Source of the DNA: Treponema sp. UBA4326
GTDB taxonomy: Bacteria; Spirochaetota; Spirochaetia; Treponematales; Treponemataceae
Assembly (NCBI GenBank): GCA_002393835.1
Contig: DGTW01000331.1
Span: forward strand, 1 to 11,851
Direction of reading: 5' to 3'
DNA: 11,851 nucleotides
Part shown: positions 5,205 to 11,105 of the stretch, piece by piece
How positions within the stretch are numbered: the stretch's first letter is position 1
Layout: every line of letters starts with the position of its first letter
Program-made: the position numbers and the translations under genes
Notes under the pieces: model-generated
Databases searched by the model: none
The model's input: only the letters and a program-made list of their open reading frames with translations
Told to the model about the DNA's origin: nothing

Positions 5205-6868
5205 TTGAACAAATCCAGAGGGCCTGAGTCCTGCCTTAGCCCGATTGCTTCCATTAAGTGCTCGCTTTTGATTTTCTGGGACTTTTCCATGTCAGCAATC
5301 GTTCTTGCCAGCTTTAGGATTGAGCTTATTGCCCTGTGTGAAAAATCATGGTTTGTAATCGCAGCATCCAAAATTGCCTGCTCTTCCCGTCCCAACTTGC
5401 AAAAATCCAGGATTTCCTGAGGGGAGAGCCTTGAGTTCCGCTTTCCCTGCCTTTCCCGCTGAATTAAAATTGCATCAGCGATTTTCAGACGAAGTTCTGC
5501 CGTTGAAAGCCCGGCCTCATCTTCTTCTGCAAGCTGCTGAATTTTCTCGCAGTTACCGCAATTGCTCTGGTCACAGCAAGATTCGCAGGGGTGTCTTTGT
5601 TTTTTTTCAATAACCAGGGTTTTGTCCGTAGGTGTCTCCACATGAATGCGGATGTCAATTCTGTCTAAAAGTGGCCCGGAGAACTTTCGCCAGTATTGCT
5701 CGACGCTTTTCATGGAGCAAAGACAGATTTTATTTGAAGAGCCATAGTTTCCGCAGGGACAGGGATTTGTCGCAACCAAAAGCTGAAAGCAGGCCGGATA
5801 GATTGTCGTTCTTCCAGCCCTGCTTATTGTTATATTTCCGTTTTCAACAGGAACCCTGAGCATTTGCAAAACCGAAGTCTTGAATTCCGCCGCCTCGTCC
5901 AAAAAAAGCACTCCGTTATGTGCAAGTGAAATTTCCCCTGGTCTACAGCCTTGTCCTCCTCCACAAATTCCTTCTATTGATGAAGTCTGATGGGGCATCC
6001 TGAATGGAGGAATTCTCATTAGCGGCTGTTCAGGTCTCAAAAGGCCTGCGATTGAATGAATTCTGGTCGTTGATTGGGCTTCTTCCACCGTCAGAAGGGG
6101 GAGAAGGGCTGAAAATCTTGACATGGCCAGTGTCTTTCCGCAACCTGGAGGTCCGTAAGCTAAAATATTGTGTCCTCCGGCCGCCGCAATCTGAAGGGCA
6201 CGCAGGAGTTTTTTCTGATTCCTGATGTCTGCAAATTCCATGCTTTTGTCTTCCACAGGAAAAAGCACGCCCCTTACCTCTACGCTCTCTTCTGGAATAA
6301 AAAAATCCTCGTTCTTTTCATCCAGAGCGGTGAAAAACTCTGCTTTTGCGAGGGCTTCAAATGCATCCGAAAGATTTGCAGCTCCGAAAACCCTCATTCC
6401 TGAAACTTCCCTCGCTTCAGCCGCATTTGCCTGGGCGACAATGCATTTCGTGATTCCTGCCTGAAGGGCTGTGCTTGCTGCCGCATGAATAGCTCTTACC
6501 GGCCTGATTGCCCCAGAAAGCTCCAGTTCGCCCATTACAAGAATAGGCTCACAGTTTTCGTTCCTGTCATTGCTGCCGGAGTGACCCGCCCCCTCTTTTT
6601 GTGCCGAAAGAACGGCCAGGGCAAGAGGCAGGTCAAAGCCAGAACCTTCTTTTTTTAAGTCTGCCGGTGAAAGGGAAATCAGAACCCGCTCCATGGGAAA
6701 ATCGAAGCCCGAATTCCTGATGGCAGAGCGCATCCTTTCCCTCGATTCTTTGACGGCATTGTCAGCCAGTCCTACGATGTCAATTGCCGGAATTCCCCGT
6801 CGCAAATCCACTTCAACAGTGACCAAGGCTCCCTCGTATCCGAAGGGTGAAAATGAATAGATAGTCAT
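5195..6868 (-). CDS. comM: YifB/ComM family Mg-chelatase-like AAA+ ATPase
   Basis: A 557-residue protein. The N-terminal domain has the family pattern IDIVGLADNAVKESRERM (29-46) and SPADLKKEGSGFDLPLALA; Walker A is GPPGCGKT (239-246), Walker B VLFLDEAAEF (320-329), then a Cys pair region NPCPCG...CLC (368-384) and the C-terminal helical domain from about 480 (LSPQEILDF, HRAISSILKLARTIAD). ComM is known in naturally transformable bacteria as a hexameric helicase promoting branch migration during integration of taken-up DNA; in many others YifB has no proven role. It is longer than the usual 505-515 residues owing to an insert near 90-106 and a Cys-rich insert near 425-445 (CESCCDQSNCGNC). AAGGAG lies 10 bases before the ATG. 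The stop lies inside the heptad array. Confidence 0.94.
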   Translation of the reverse strand: MTIYSFSPFGYEGALVTVEVDLRRGIPAIDIVGLADNAVKESRERMRSAIRNSGFDFPMERVLISLSPADLKKEGSGFDLPLALAVLSAQKEGAGHSGSNDRNENCEPILVMGELELSGAIRPVRAIHAAASTALQAGITKCIVAQANAAEAREVSGMRVFGAANLSDAFEALAKAEFFTALDEKNEDFFIPEESVEVRGVLFPVEDKSMEFADIRNQKKLLRALQIAAAGGHNILAYGPPGCGKTLAMSRFSALLPLLTVEEAQSTTRIHSIAGLLRPEQPLMRIPPFRMPHQTSSIEGICGGGQGCRPGEISLAHNGVLFLDEAAEFKTSVLQMLRVPVENGNITISRAGRTTIYPACFQLLVATNPCPCGNYGSSNKICLCSMKSVEQYWRKFSGPLLDRIDIRIHVETPTDKTLVIEKKQRHPCESCCDQSNCGNCEKIQQLAEEDEAGLSTAELRLKIADAILIQRERQGKRNSRLSPQEILDFCKLGREEQAILDAAITNHDFSHRAISSILKLARTIADMEKSQKIKSEHLMEAIGLRQDSGPLDLFNGE

Positions 6869-6929
6869 CTTTCTAAATCTCCTTGCCTATATATAGCGAA
6901 AGAAATTCGGTTTTCGGCAGTAACTCAGG

Positions 6930-6989
6930 AAAAAAGTGAAAAAAAATGTAAAAAAAATAGGGTAGCGTGAAAAAAACAAATGAAAAAAA
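6930..6989. promoter_or_regulatory. phased A-tracts upstream of hpf (probable curved DNA)
   Basis: Runs of six to eight A occur at 6930-6935, 6939-6946, 6950-6957, 6970-6976 and 6983-6989; the first three centres are 10 and 11 bases apart, in helical phase. Such tracts bend DNA and can act as UP-like elements. The region lies between divergent comM and hpf, about 20 bases upstream of the hpf -35. Confidence 0.45.
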
Positions 6990-7006
6990 TTAAATTAAAA
7001 TAAAAT

Positions 7007-7035
7007 TTGGAGATTTTGAAATTCCGTAGTATAAT
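7007..7035 (+). promoter_or_regulatory. promoter of hpf
   Basis: A perfect TATAAT at 7030-7035 is preceded, after 17 bases, by a poor -35 TTGGAG at 7007-7012. The predicted start is near 7042, giving a leader of about 88 bases. The weak -35 and upstream A-tracts suggest activation by DNA bending or a regulator. Confidence 0.6.
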
Positions 7036-7041
7036 AAATTC

Positions 7042-7129
7042 AGTGAGAGAGAATATCTCCTTCGCCATTCCTCATAACTGCGTCGCAAGTTTTATGGCGA
7101 AAACAATTGCTATTTAAAGGAGCACTAAA
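7042..7129 (+). promoter_or_regulatory. structured hpf leader with anti-Shine-Dalgarno sequence
   Basis: TTCGCCAT (7061-7068) pairs perfectly with ATGGCGAA (7094-7101), with AACT/AGTT pairing inside. CTCCTT at 7057-7062 is the exact complement of AAGGAG at 7117-7122, the hpf ribosome binding site. GAGA (7047-7050) could instead pair with TCTC (7056-7059) and free the site. The leader can therefore form mutually exclusive folds with the site masked or open. No known riboswitch class is recognised. Confidence 0.5.
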
Positions 7130-7420
7130 ATGACAAAATCAGTTTCAGCCGTCGGCTTTGTACTAGAAGAAAAACAATCAGATATGATCGAGAAAAAACT
7201 TTCTCGAATTTCCTATGCCGAAGATTTAATCGTTGACCTTATTCTTCGAGTAAAGCACGACAAGGCATACAGCTTTGATTGTACAGTAAACTTCAAGTGG
7301 GGAGCACAGGCTCATGTCGCTTCAGAAGACTTTGACTTCGGTGCCGCACTGAACAAACTTATGGATGTCCTCGATACAAAAGTAAAGAAGGAAAAGGACA
7401 AAATCCAGGAAAAAAAATAA
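7130..7420 (+). CDS. hpf: ribosome hibernation promoting factor, short form (HPF/RaiA family)
   Basis: A 96-residue protein of the S30AE family. It shows the expected beta-alpha-beta-beta-beta-alpha layout: GFVLEEKQSDMIEKKLSRI (strand then helix), DLILRVKHD, FDCTVNFKWGAQAHVASEDF (strands), and a C-terminal basic helix NKLMDVLDTKVKKEKDKIQ. It lacks the C-terminal dimerisation domain of long HPF, so it is the short form. In the family it binds the decoding centre of the 30S subunit and stabilises inactive 100S ribosomes on starvation. AAAGGAG (7116-7122) lies 7 bases before the ATG. It has its own promoter and a strong terminator, so is probably monocistronic; short hpf genes are also found next to PTS regulatory genes in proteobacteria. 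Confidence 0.86.
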   Translation: MTKSVSAVGFVLEEKQSDMIEKKLSRISYAEDLIVDLILRVKHDKAYSFDCTVNFKWGAQAHVASEDFDFGAALNKLMDVLDTKVKKEKDKIQEKK

Positions 7421-7436
7421 TAAGCCTTAGTTTTCT

Positions 7437-7470
7437 TTCGGCTTGAAAACCTGCAATTTTTCATGCCGAA
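7437..7470 (+). other. imperfect 12-bp hairpin after hpf
   Basis: TTCGGC-t-TGAAAA (7437-7449) pairs with TTTTCA-t-GCCGAA (7458-7470), with one T-T mismatch and an 8-base loop. It is not followed by T, so it is not itself a terminator. It lies between the hpf stop and the terminator and could protect the mRNA 3' end or be a protein site. Confidence 0.45.
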
Positions 7471-7500
7471 TCCTATCTCCTTATAATTCATTGCAATTTT

Positions 7501-7532
7501 CCCCATGCCAAAATGGTATGGGGATTTTTTTA
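7501..7532 (+). terminator. intrinsic terminator after hpf
   Basis: CCCCATGCCA (7501-7510) pairs with TGGTATGGGG (7514-7523), all paired with one G-U, across a three-base loop, followed by A and seven T. This isolates hpf from hprK. Confidence 0.92.
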
Positions 7533-7562
7533 TATAAAGCATTACAAAATATTAAAAACGGC

Positions 7563-7591
7563 TTGAATAATTCGCTTAAAAAATGTATAGT
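7563..7591 (+). promoter_or_regulatory. promoter of the hprK operon
   Basis: TTGAAT (7563-7568) and TATAGT (7586-7591) are each close to consensus with an ideal 17-base spacer. The predicted start falls 6-8 bases after, at about 7597-7599, that is at the hprK ATG at 7598. The short palindrome GAATAATTC overlaps the -35. Confidence 0.65.
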
Positions 7592-7597
7592 ACACTT

Positions 7598-8587
7598 ATG
7601 GCGGACAAGCTTTTTACCGTATTAGATTTGCTCGATATGGAGTTGCCGGAACACAGCCAGCTGCATTTAAAATGTATCGGCGGGCGTACGGCTCTCGCAA
7701 ATGCTGTTTCCGTGCCAGAAATCAACAGGCCGGGGCTTGCCCTTACAGGTTTCTACGATTCATTTCCCAGTGGCTGCATTCAGCTTTTTGGAAAAGCAGA
7801 AAGCGCTTATCTTACCAAGCTCTATGAAGAGCAAAAACTCGATTCAATTTCCCAGCTTTTCAAGTACGGCATTCCCTGCATGATTTTCGCCCGGGATACA
7901 CAGCCTCCAGAAGATTTCGTTGAGCTCGCAGACCGTTCGGGCTGTTCTATCTTAATTACAGAACTGGGGCTTACAGAGCTTTCTCTCAGGCTCATGCGGG
8001 TGCTGGCAAATGTTTTTGCCCCCAAAAAAACTCTTCACGGCGTTTTGGTGGAAGTCTATGGCATAGGTATCCTGCTTACGGGCCATTCTGGTGTAGGAAA
8101 GTCGGAGTGCGCGCTGGAGCTTGTTGAACGAGGCCATCGCCTTGTAGCTGACGACATCGTAGAAATCCGCAGCGTTAACGGTAATTCAATCTTGGGACAG
8201 GGAGCAAACACCCTCATCTCCCATCACATGGAAATTCGTGGCCTCGGCATCATAAACATCGCTCAAATGTACGGAGTCGGCTCAATCCGCGAACAAAAGG
8301 AAATCCAGCTTGTTATCCGCCTCGAAGAATGGGATAACTCAAAAGTTTATGACCGGGTCGGCAATAACATGGAAACAGTCGATTTCCTTGGCGTAAAAGT
8401 GCCGACAATCGAAATCCCGGTAAAGCCCGGCCGAAACCTTCCCATCATCATTGAGGCGGCGGCAATGAACGAACGACTCAAAGCCCGTGGTTACAACTCG
8501 GCCCGCGATTTCAATCAGAGCATTCTCAAATGGATTGAGACAGGCGAGGCACAGAGCACTTACTACGGCATGGACGATTCATATTAA
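7598..8587 (+). CDS. hprK: HPr kinase/phosphorylase
   Basis: A 329-residue bifunctional enzyme that phosphorylates Ser46 of HPr with ATP (or pyrophosphate) and can remove the phosphate. In this numbering the P-loop is GHSGVGKS (162-169), His147 of HGVLVEVYG is the conserved catalytic-region His, DD at 185-186 lies in VADDIVEIR, the HprK signature MEIRGLGIINI is at 211-221, and PVKPGRN at 275-281 is the C-terminal catalytic loop; the N-terminal domain shows INRPGLALTG. An ATG at 7583 would add five residues but lies inside the promoter between the -35 and -10 boxes, so 7598 is chosen. No ribosome binding site precedes it, and the mRNA is probably leaderless. Its substrate gene follows 49 bases downstream. 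Confidence 0.95.
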   Translation: MADKLFTVLDLLDMELPEHSQLHLKCIGGRTALANAVSVPEINRPGLALTGFYDSFPSGCIQLFGKAESAYLTKLYEEQKLDSISQLFKYGIPCMIFARDTQPPEDFVELADRSGCSILITELGLTELSLRLMRVLANVFAPKKTLHGVLVEVYGIGILLTGHSGVGKSECALELVERGHRLVADDIVEIRSVNGNSILGQGANTLISHHMEIRGLGIINIAQMYGVGSIREQKEIQLVIRLEEWDNSKVYDRVGNNMETVDFLGVKVPTIEIPVKPGRNLPIIIEAAAMNERLKARGYNSARDFNQSILKWIETGEAQSTYYGMDDSY

Positions 8588-8636
8588 AAAACAAAACCGC
8601 TTTTGCGGAGCTTTCAAAAGTATAGGAGAATATTTT

Positions 8637-8903
8637 ATGACAGAAAAGTTATTGACTGTTCTGAACCGGGCTGGAATCCACGCTCGCCCCGCCGCACTGA
8701 TTGCACAGACGGCAAACAAATTTTCATCAGAAATCACCATCGAAAAAGATTCTGCATCAGTGAATGCTAAGTCAATCATGGGTGTCATTACGATGGCCGC
8801 TGGTTACAACACTCAGCTTACCCTTAAAGCAGAAGGCTCAGACGAAAAAGAGGCAGTAGAAGCTATTGCCCAGCTGTTTGAAAGCAAATTCGAAGAAGAC
8901 TAA
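8637..8903 (+). CDS. ptsH: phosphocarrier protein HPr
   Basis: An 88-residue HPr. His15 in AGIHARPAA is the site phosphorylated by enzyme I, and Ser46 in NAKSIMGV is the site used by HprK, so both the transfer and the regulatory functions look intact. The length is normal. AGGAG (8624-8628) is 8 bases before the ATG; an upstream in-frame start at 8487 would overlap hprK by 100 bases and is not used. A small hairpin CCGC-tttt-GCGG (8597-8608) lies in the gap after hprK. In treponemes known to lack complete sugar permeases HPr is thought to be regulatory; whether this organism has enzyme II cannot be seen here. Confidence 0.96.
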   Translation: MTEKLLTVLNRAGIHARPAALIAQTANKFSSEITIEKDSASVNAKSIMGVITMAAGYNTQLTLKAEGSDEKEAVEAIAQLFESKFEED

Positions 8904-8906
8904 TAT
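8878..8906 (+). promoter_or_regulatory. internal promoter candidate for lexA-holA
   Basis: TTGAAA (8878-8883) and TAATAT (8901-8906) are separated by 17 bases inside the end of ptsH, giving a start near 8913, about 20 bases before lexA. TTTG-N4-CAAA (8877-8888) overlaps the -35; it resembles, with one base less spacing, the TTTG-N5-CAAA site described for Leptospira LexA, so autoregulation is conceivable. Confidence 0.4.
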
Positions 8907-8933
8907 GCCTTCTTAACGCAAAAGGAGTTTACC

Positions 8934-9542
8934 ATGAAACAGATTACAGAAAGGCAGCAGGAAGTTCTTGATTTCATTTCGGGTTTCACGAAGGAAAACA
9001 ATTATCCGCCTACGGTACGCGAAATTGGCGAGCATTTCAGCATTTCTCTCCGTGCAGTTCAGGATCATATTGCAGCATTGCAAAAAAAAGGTTTCCTTTC
9101 ACAGACGCAAAAAAGAGCACGTTCTCTTAATGTTATTTCCGGGGCAAATCACCAGCCAGAAACTTTTGTCAGCAAAGTACCTCTTTTGGGCACTGTCGCT
9201 GCCGGAAAGCCTCTTTTGAGCGAGGAAAATCTTGACGGCTATGTAAACCTCACCGAGCCTTTCGTTCGTCCTGGTAAAAGCTATTTTGCGCTTCGTGTTC
9301 GTGGCCAAAGCATGATTGAAGCCGGCATCCTCGAAGGCGATTTGGCCGTAGTGGAACAGGCTCAGACTGCCGTTGACGGACAGATTGTTGTTGCCGTAAT
9401 CGACAATGCAATCACCCTTAAACGATTCTACAAAGAAGCCGACAGAATCCGCTTGCAACCAGAAAACGCTGCTTTCCAGCCGATTTACTCTACTGATGTA
9501 ACTATCGTTGGTATTCTTTCAAATATCGTAAGAACATACTAG
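8934..9542 (+). CDS. lexA: LexA repressor, SOS response regulator with autoprotease domain
   Basis: A 202-residue LexA of standard length. The winged-helix DNA-binding domain covers about 1-65 (RQQEVLDFI, NYPPTVREIGEHFSISLRAVQDHI). The cleavage site is Ala90-Gly91 in TVAAGKP, the catalytic Ser126 lies in RGQSMIEAGI and the catalytic Lys163 in ITLKRFY. Activated RecA stimulates self-cleavage and derepresses DNA repair genes. AAAGGAG (8921-8927) is 6 bases before the ATG. It lies 30 bases after ptsH and 15 before holA, so it is probably co-transcribed with both, and also from the internal promoter. Some treponemes, such as T. pallidum, lack lexA as far as I know, so its presence helps to narrow the organism. 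Confidence 0.96.
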   Translation: MKQITERQQEVLDFISGFTKENNYPPTVREIGEHFSISLRAVQDHIAALQKKGFLSQTQKRARSLNVISGANHQPETFVSKVPLLGTVAAGKPLLSEENLDGYVNLTEPFVRPGKSYFALRVRGQSMIEAGILEGDLAVVEQAQTAVDGQIVVAVIDNAITLKRFYKEADRIRLQPENAAFQPIYSTDVTIVGILSNIVRTY

Positions 9543-9557
9543 GCTTACTGGCGAACA

Positions 9558-10571
9558 ATGGCAGCTCCGATTTATCTTTATTCCGGGCCAGAAATTGGCA
9601 GCAGGAATGAGCAAGTCGAATCAATAAAAAATTCTCTCATAAAGAAATTTGGCGATGTTGACAATTATCTCCTGTATGCTTCTGATTCAAAAATTGAAGA
9701 TATAATCGCCAAACTTCAAACCGAGTCTCTTTTTGTTCCTGCAACATGTGTCGTTCTCAGAGAGGCGGAGCTTGTCAAAAAAAAAGAGGAAATCGAGCTG
9801 CTTTCTTCATGGCTGAAAGGGGCAAAAGATTCGGCAGTCCTTATTCTCGTCACTGATGAAATTTCCGTTGACTCAAAATTGGACAAGCTTGTTCCCAAGG
9901 AAAACAAACAGATTTTCTGGGCAATGGACGAAAGCAGGCTTGCTTCCTGGCTTCAGGGCTATTTCCGAAAGAATGGCTATGCTATCGAGGCGGATGCGGT
10001 CGACTCAATACTGGAGCTAACAGAAAACAACACGGAGGCTCTTCGGGGCGAATGTAACCGCTTTTTCCTTTGTTTCCCAAAAGATCACACAATCACAGAG
10101 TCCGATGTAGAGCAGATTTTGGCTCACAACCGGGAAGAGTCGGCCTTTACTTTGTTTGATGCAATGGCAAATCCCAACGAAAGTCCCAGCAGTCGGCTTG
10201 AAGAGTCCCTTTCAATACTTCAGAAAATTCTTTTGACAAAGAACAACAGCCCCGTAATGATTCTTGCAGGCCTTGCTTCCTGTTTCCGTCGTCTCGAACT
10301 CTGGCATTCAATCCATGCAGGCGGAGCCTATCTTGATGAATTTACCCTCAAAACAAAGGGCTTTTCCAGCAAAACAGCCCGCAATCAGTATTCCAGGGCT
10401 GCGAGAGTCTGGTCCTTCGGGCAGTGTGCGGCCGTGCTTGCCTCAATCTCTGGAACGGATTCAGAAATTCGTTCTAGCGGACAAAGCTTGCAGGAAACGC
10501 AGCTTTCCATGCTTCTCTACGAAATCATTATGAAAAATGGCGGTCGCTGTGCCAAATACGAGGCAGTTTAA
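9558..10571 (+). CDS. holA: DNA polymerase III subunit delta
   Basis: A 337-residue protein of the HolA family, the subunit of the clamp loader that opens the beta clamp. The N-terminal domain starts with IYLYSGPEIGSRNEQVESIK, where a true P-loop is absent as expected for delta; a strand-helix pattern FVPATCVVLREAELVKK (59-75) and LILVTDEIS (95-103) follows. Domain II and the helical collar domain are seen in SRLASWLQGYFRKNGYAIEADAV (126-148), ENNTEALRGECNRFFLC (156-172) and the C-terminal helices ending in LQETQLSMLLYEII. The family is poorly conserved, but layout and length fit. The ribosome binding site is weak and the start lies 15 bases after lexA, so translation may depend on coupling. 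It is convergent with the PC4-like gene. Confidence 0.88.
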   Translation: MAAPIYLYSGPEIGSRNEQVESIKNSLIKKFGDVDNYLLYASDSKIEDIIAKLQTESLFVPATCVVLREAELVKKKEEIELLSSWLKGAKDSAVLILVTDEISVDSKLDKLVPKENKQIFWAMDESRLASWLQGYFRKNGYAIEADAVDSILELTENNTEALRGECNRFFLCFPKDHTITESDVEQILAHNREESAFTLFDAMANPNESPSSRLEESLSILQKILLTKNNSPVMILAGLASCFRRLELWHSIHAGGAYLDEFTLKTKGFSSKTARNQYSRAARVWSFGQCAAVLASISGTDSEIRSSGQSLQETQLSMLLYEIIMKNGGRCAKYEAV

Positions 10572-10593
10572 GTCTTAGTCCAAAATACAGAAC

Positions 10594-10821
10594 TTAGTTT
10601 ATTTCTATTTTATTCAGCAAATCCCTGAGCTTAGCCAGTTCTTCTGTGGTCAAGGTAACGCCTTTTCCCATCTTCTGGTGATCACCACTCCAGCTTCTCA
10701 GGTCATATTTCGCAGGTTTTTTGTTCCATGAAATCTTGTTCAGCTCAAGATTCCAGCCGCCGCTTCCTTCGGCAACTATCAGGTGCTCGCCGATAAAATC
10801 ATAAGTGAAATTTTCTGCCAT
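10594..10821 (-). CDS. PC4/YdbC-like single-stranded nucleic acid binding protein
   Basis: A 75-residue protein matching the bacterial YdbC branch of the PC4 (transcriptional coactivator p15) family. Visible family elements are GWNLELNKISWNKKPAKYDLRSW (near 22-44), then HQKMGKGVTLTTEELAKLRDLL, which forms the last strand and helix. Members bind single-stranded DNA as dimers; the cellular role in bacteria is not settled. GGAG lies about 8 bases before the ATG. A TATAAT on the minus strand at 10866-10871 may be its promoter. It is convergent with holA, with only 22 bases between the stops and no clear terminator. Confidence 0.85.
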   Translation of the reverse strand: MAENFTYDFIGEHLIVAEGSGGWNLELNKISWNKKPAKYDLRSWSGDHQKMGKGVTLTTEELAKLRDLLNKIEIN

Positions 10822-10865
10822 GACTTTGCTCCGAAAATATTTTTGTGCTTTTCCTACACTGTCTA

Positions 10866-10871
10866 ATTATA
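10866..10871 (-). promoter_or_regulatory. -10 box for the PC4/YdbC-like gene
   Basis: A perfect minus-strand TATAAT lies 45 bases upstream of the start codon. No good -35 is present at 16-18 bases, so the call rests on the -10 alone. Confidence 0.4.
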
Positions 10872-11023
10872 CACCTGACTTTTACAAAATGCACATTTTT
10901 CTTCAGTATTTTGCAAGGCTCATCTTACTTTTTCGACCAGCCCTTTCCATGACCGAAAAGCCATTTTTTTTAACGGAGAATGTTTTATAATGCCTTTGAC
11001 CTGTTTTTAATCGGTCTGGCTTC

Positions 11024-11052
11024 TTGCCTATGATTAGTTTCTATTTTATAAT
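11024..11052 (+). promoter_or_regulatory. promoter of the lipoprotein gene
   Basis: TTGCCT (11024-11029) and a perfect TATAAT (11047-11052) are separated by 17 bases, giving a start near 11059 and a leader of about 47 bases. A second TATAAT at 10986-10991 lacks a -35, and a small GACC/GGTC hairpin lies between the two. Nothing else is seen in the gap from 10822 to 11105 beyond these and the minus-strand -10. Confidence 0.55.
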
Positions 11053-11105
11053 TAGCTTTAAATAGTGATAATAATACGAAAATGTCAAAATAAAGGGAGA
11101 CTAAA

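Noticed and set aside
4882..5227. Several open frames on both strands through the GC-rich block and heptad array
   Set aside because: They are open because the 7-base units contain no stop codons; products are low-complexity and the starts have no supporting signals.
7482..7487. TATAAT upstream of the hpf terminator as a promoter
   Set aside because: No -35, and any transcript would run straight into the terminator at 7501-7532.
8487..8636. 138-residue version of HPr starting inside hprK
   Set aside because: HPr homology starts at 8637, which has its own ribosome binding site; the extension overlaps hprK out of frame.
10930..10971. TTTTCG/CGAAAA hairpin followed by eight T as a terminator
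   Set aside because: The stem is short and AT-rich, four bases separate it from the T-run, and no plus-strand gene lies just upstream for it to end.
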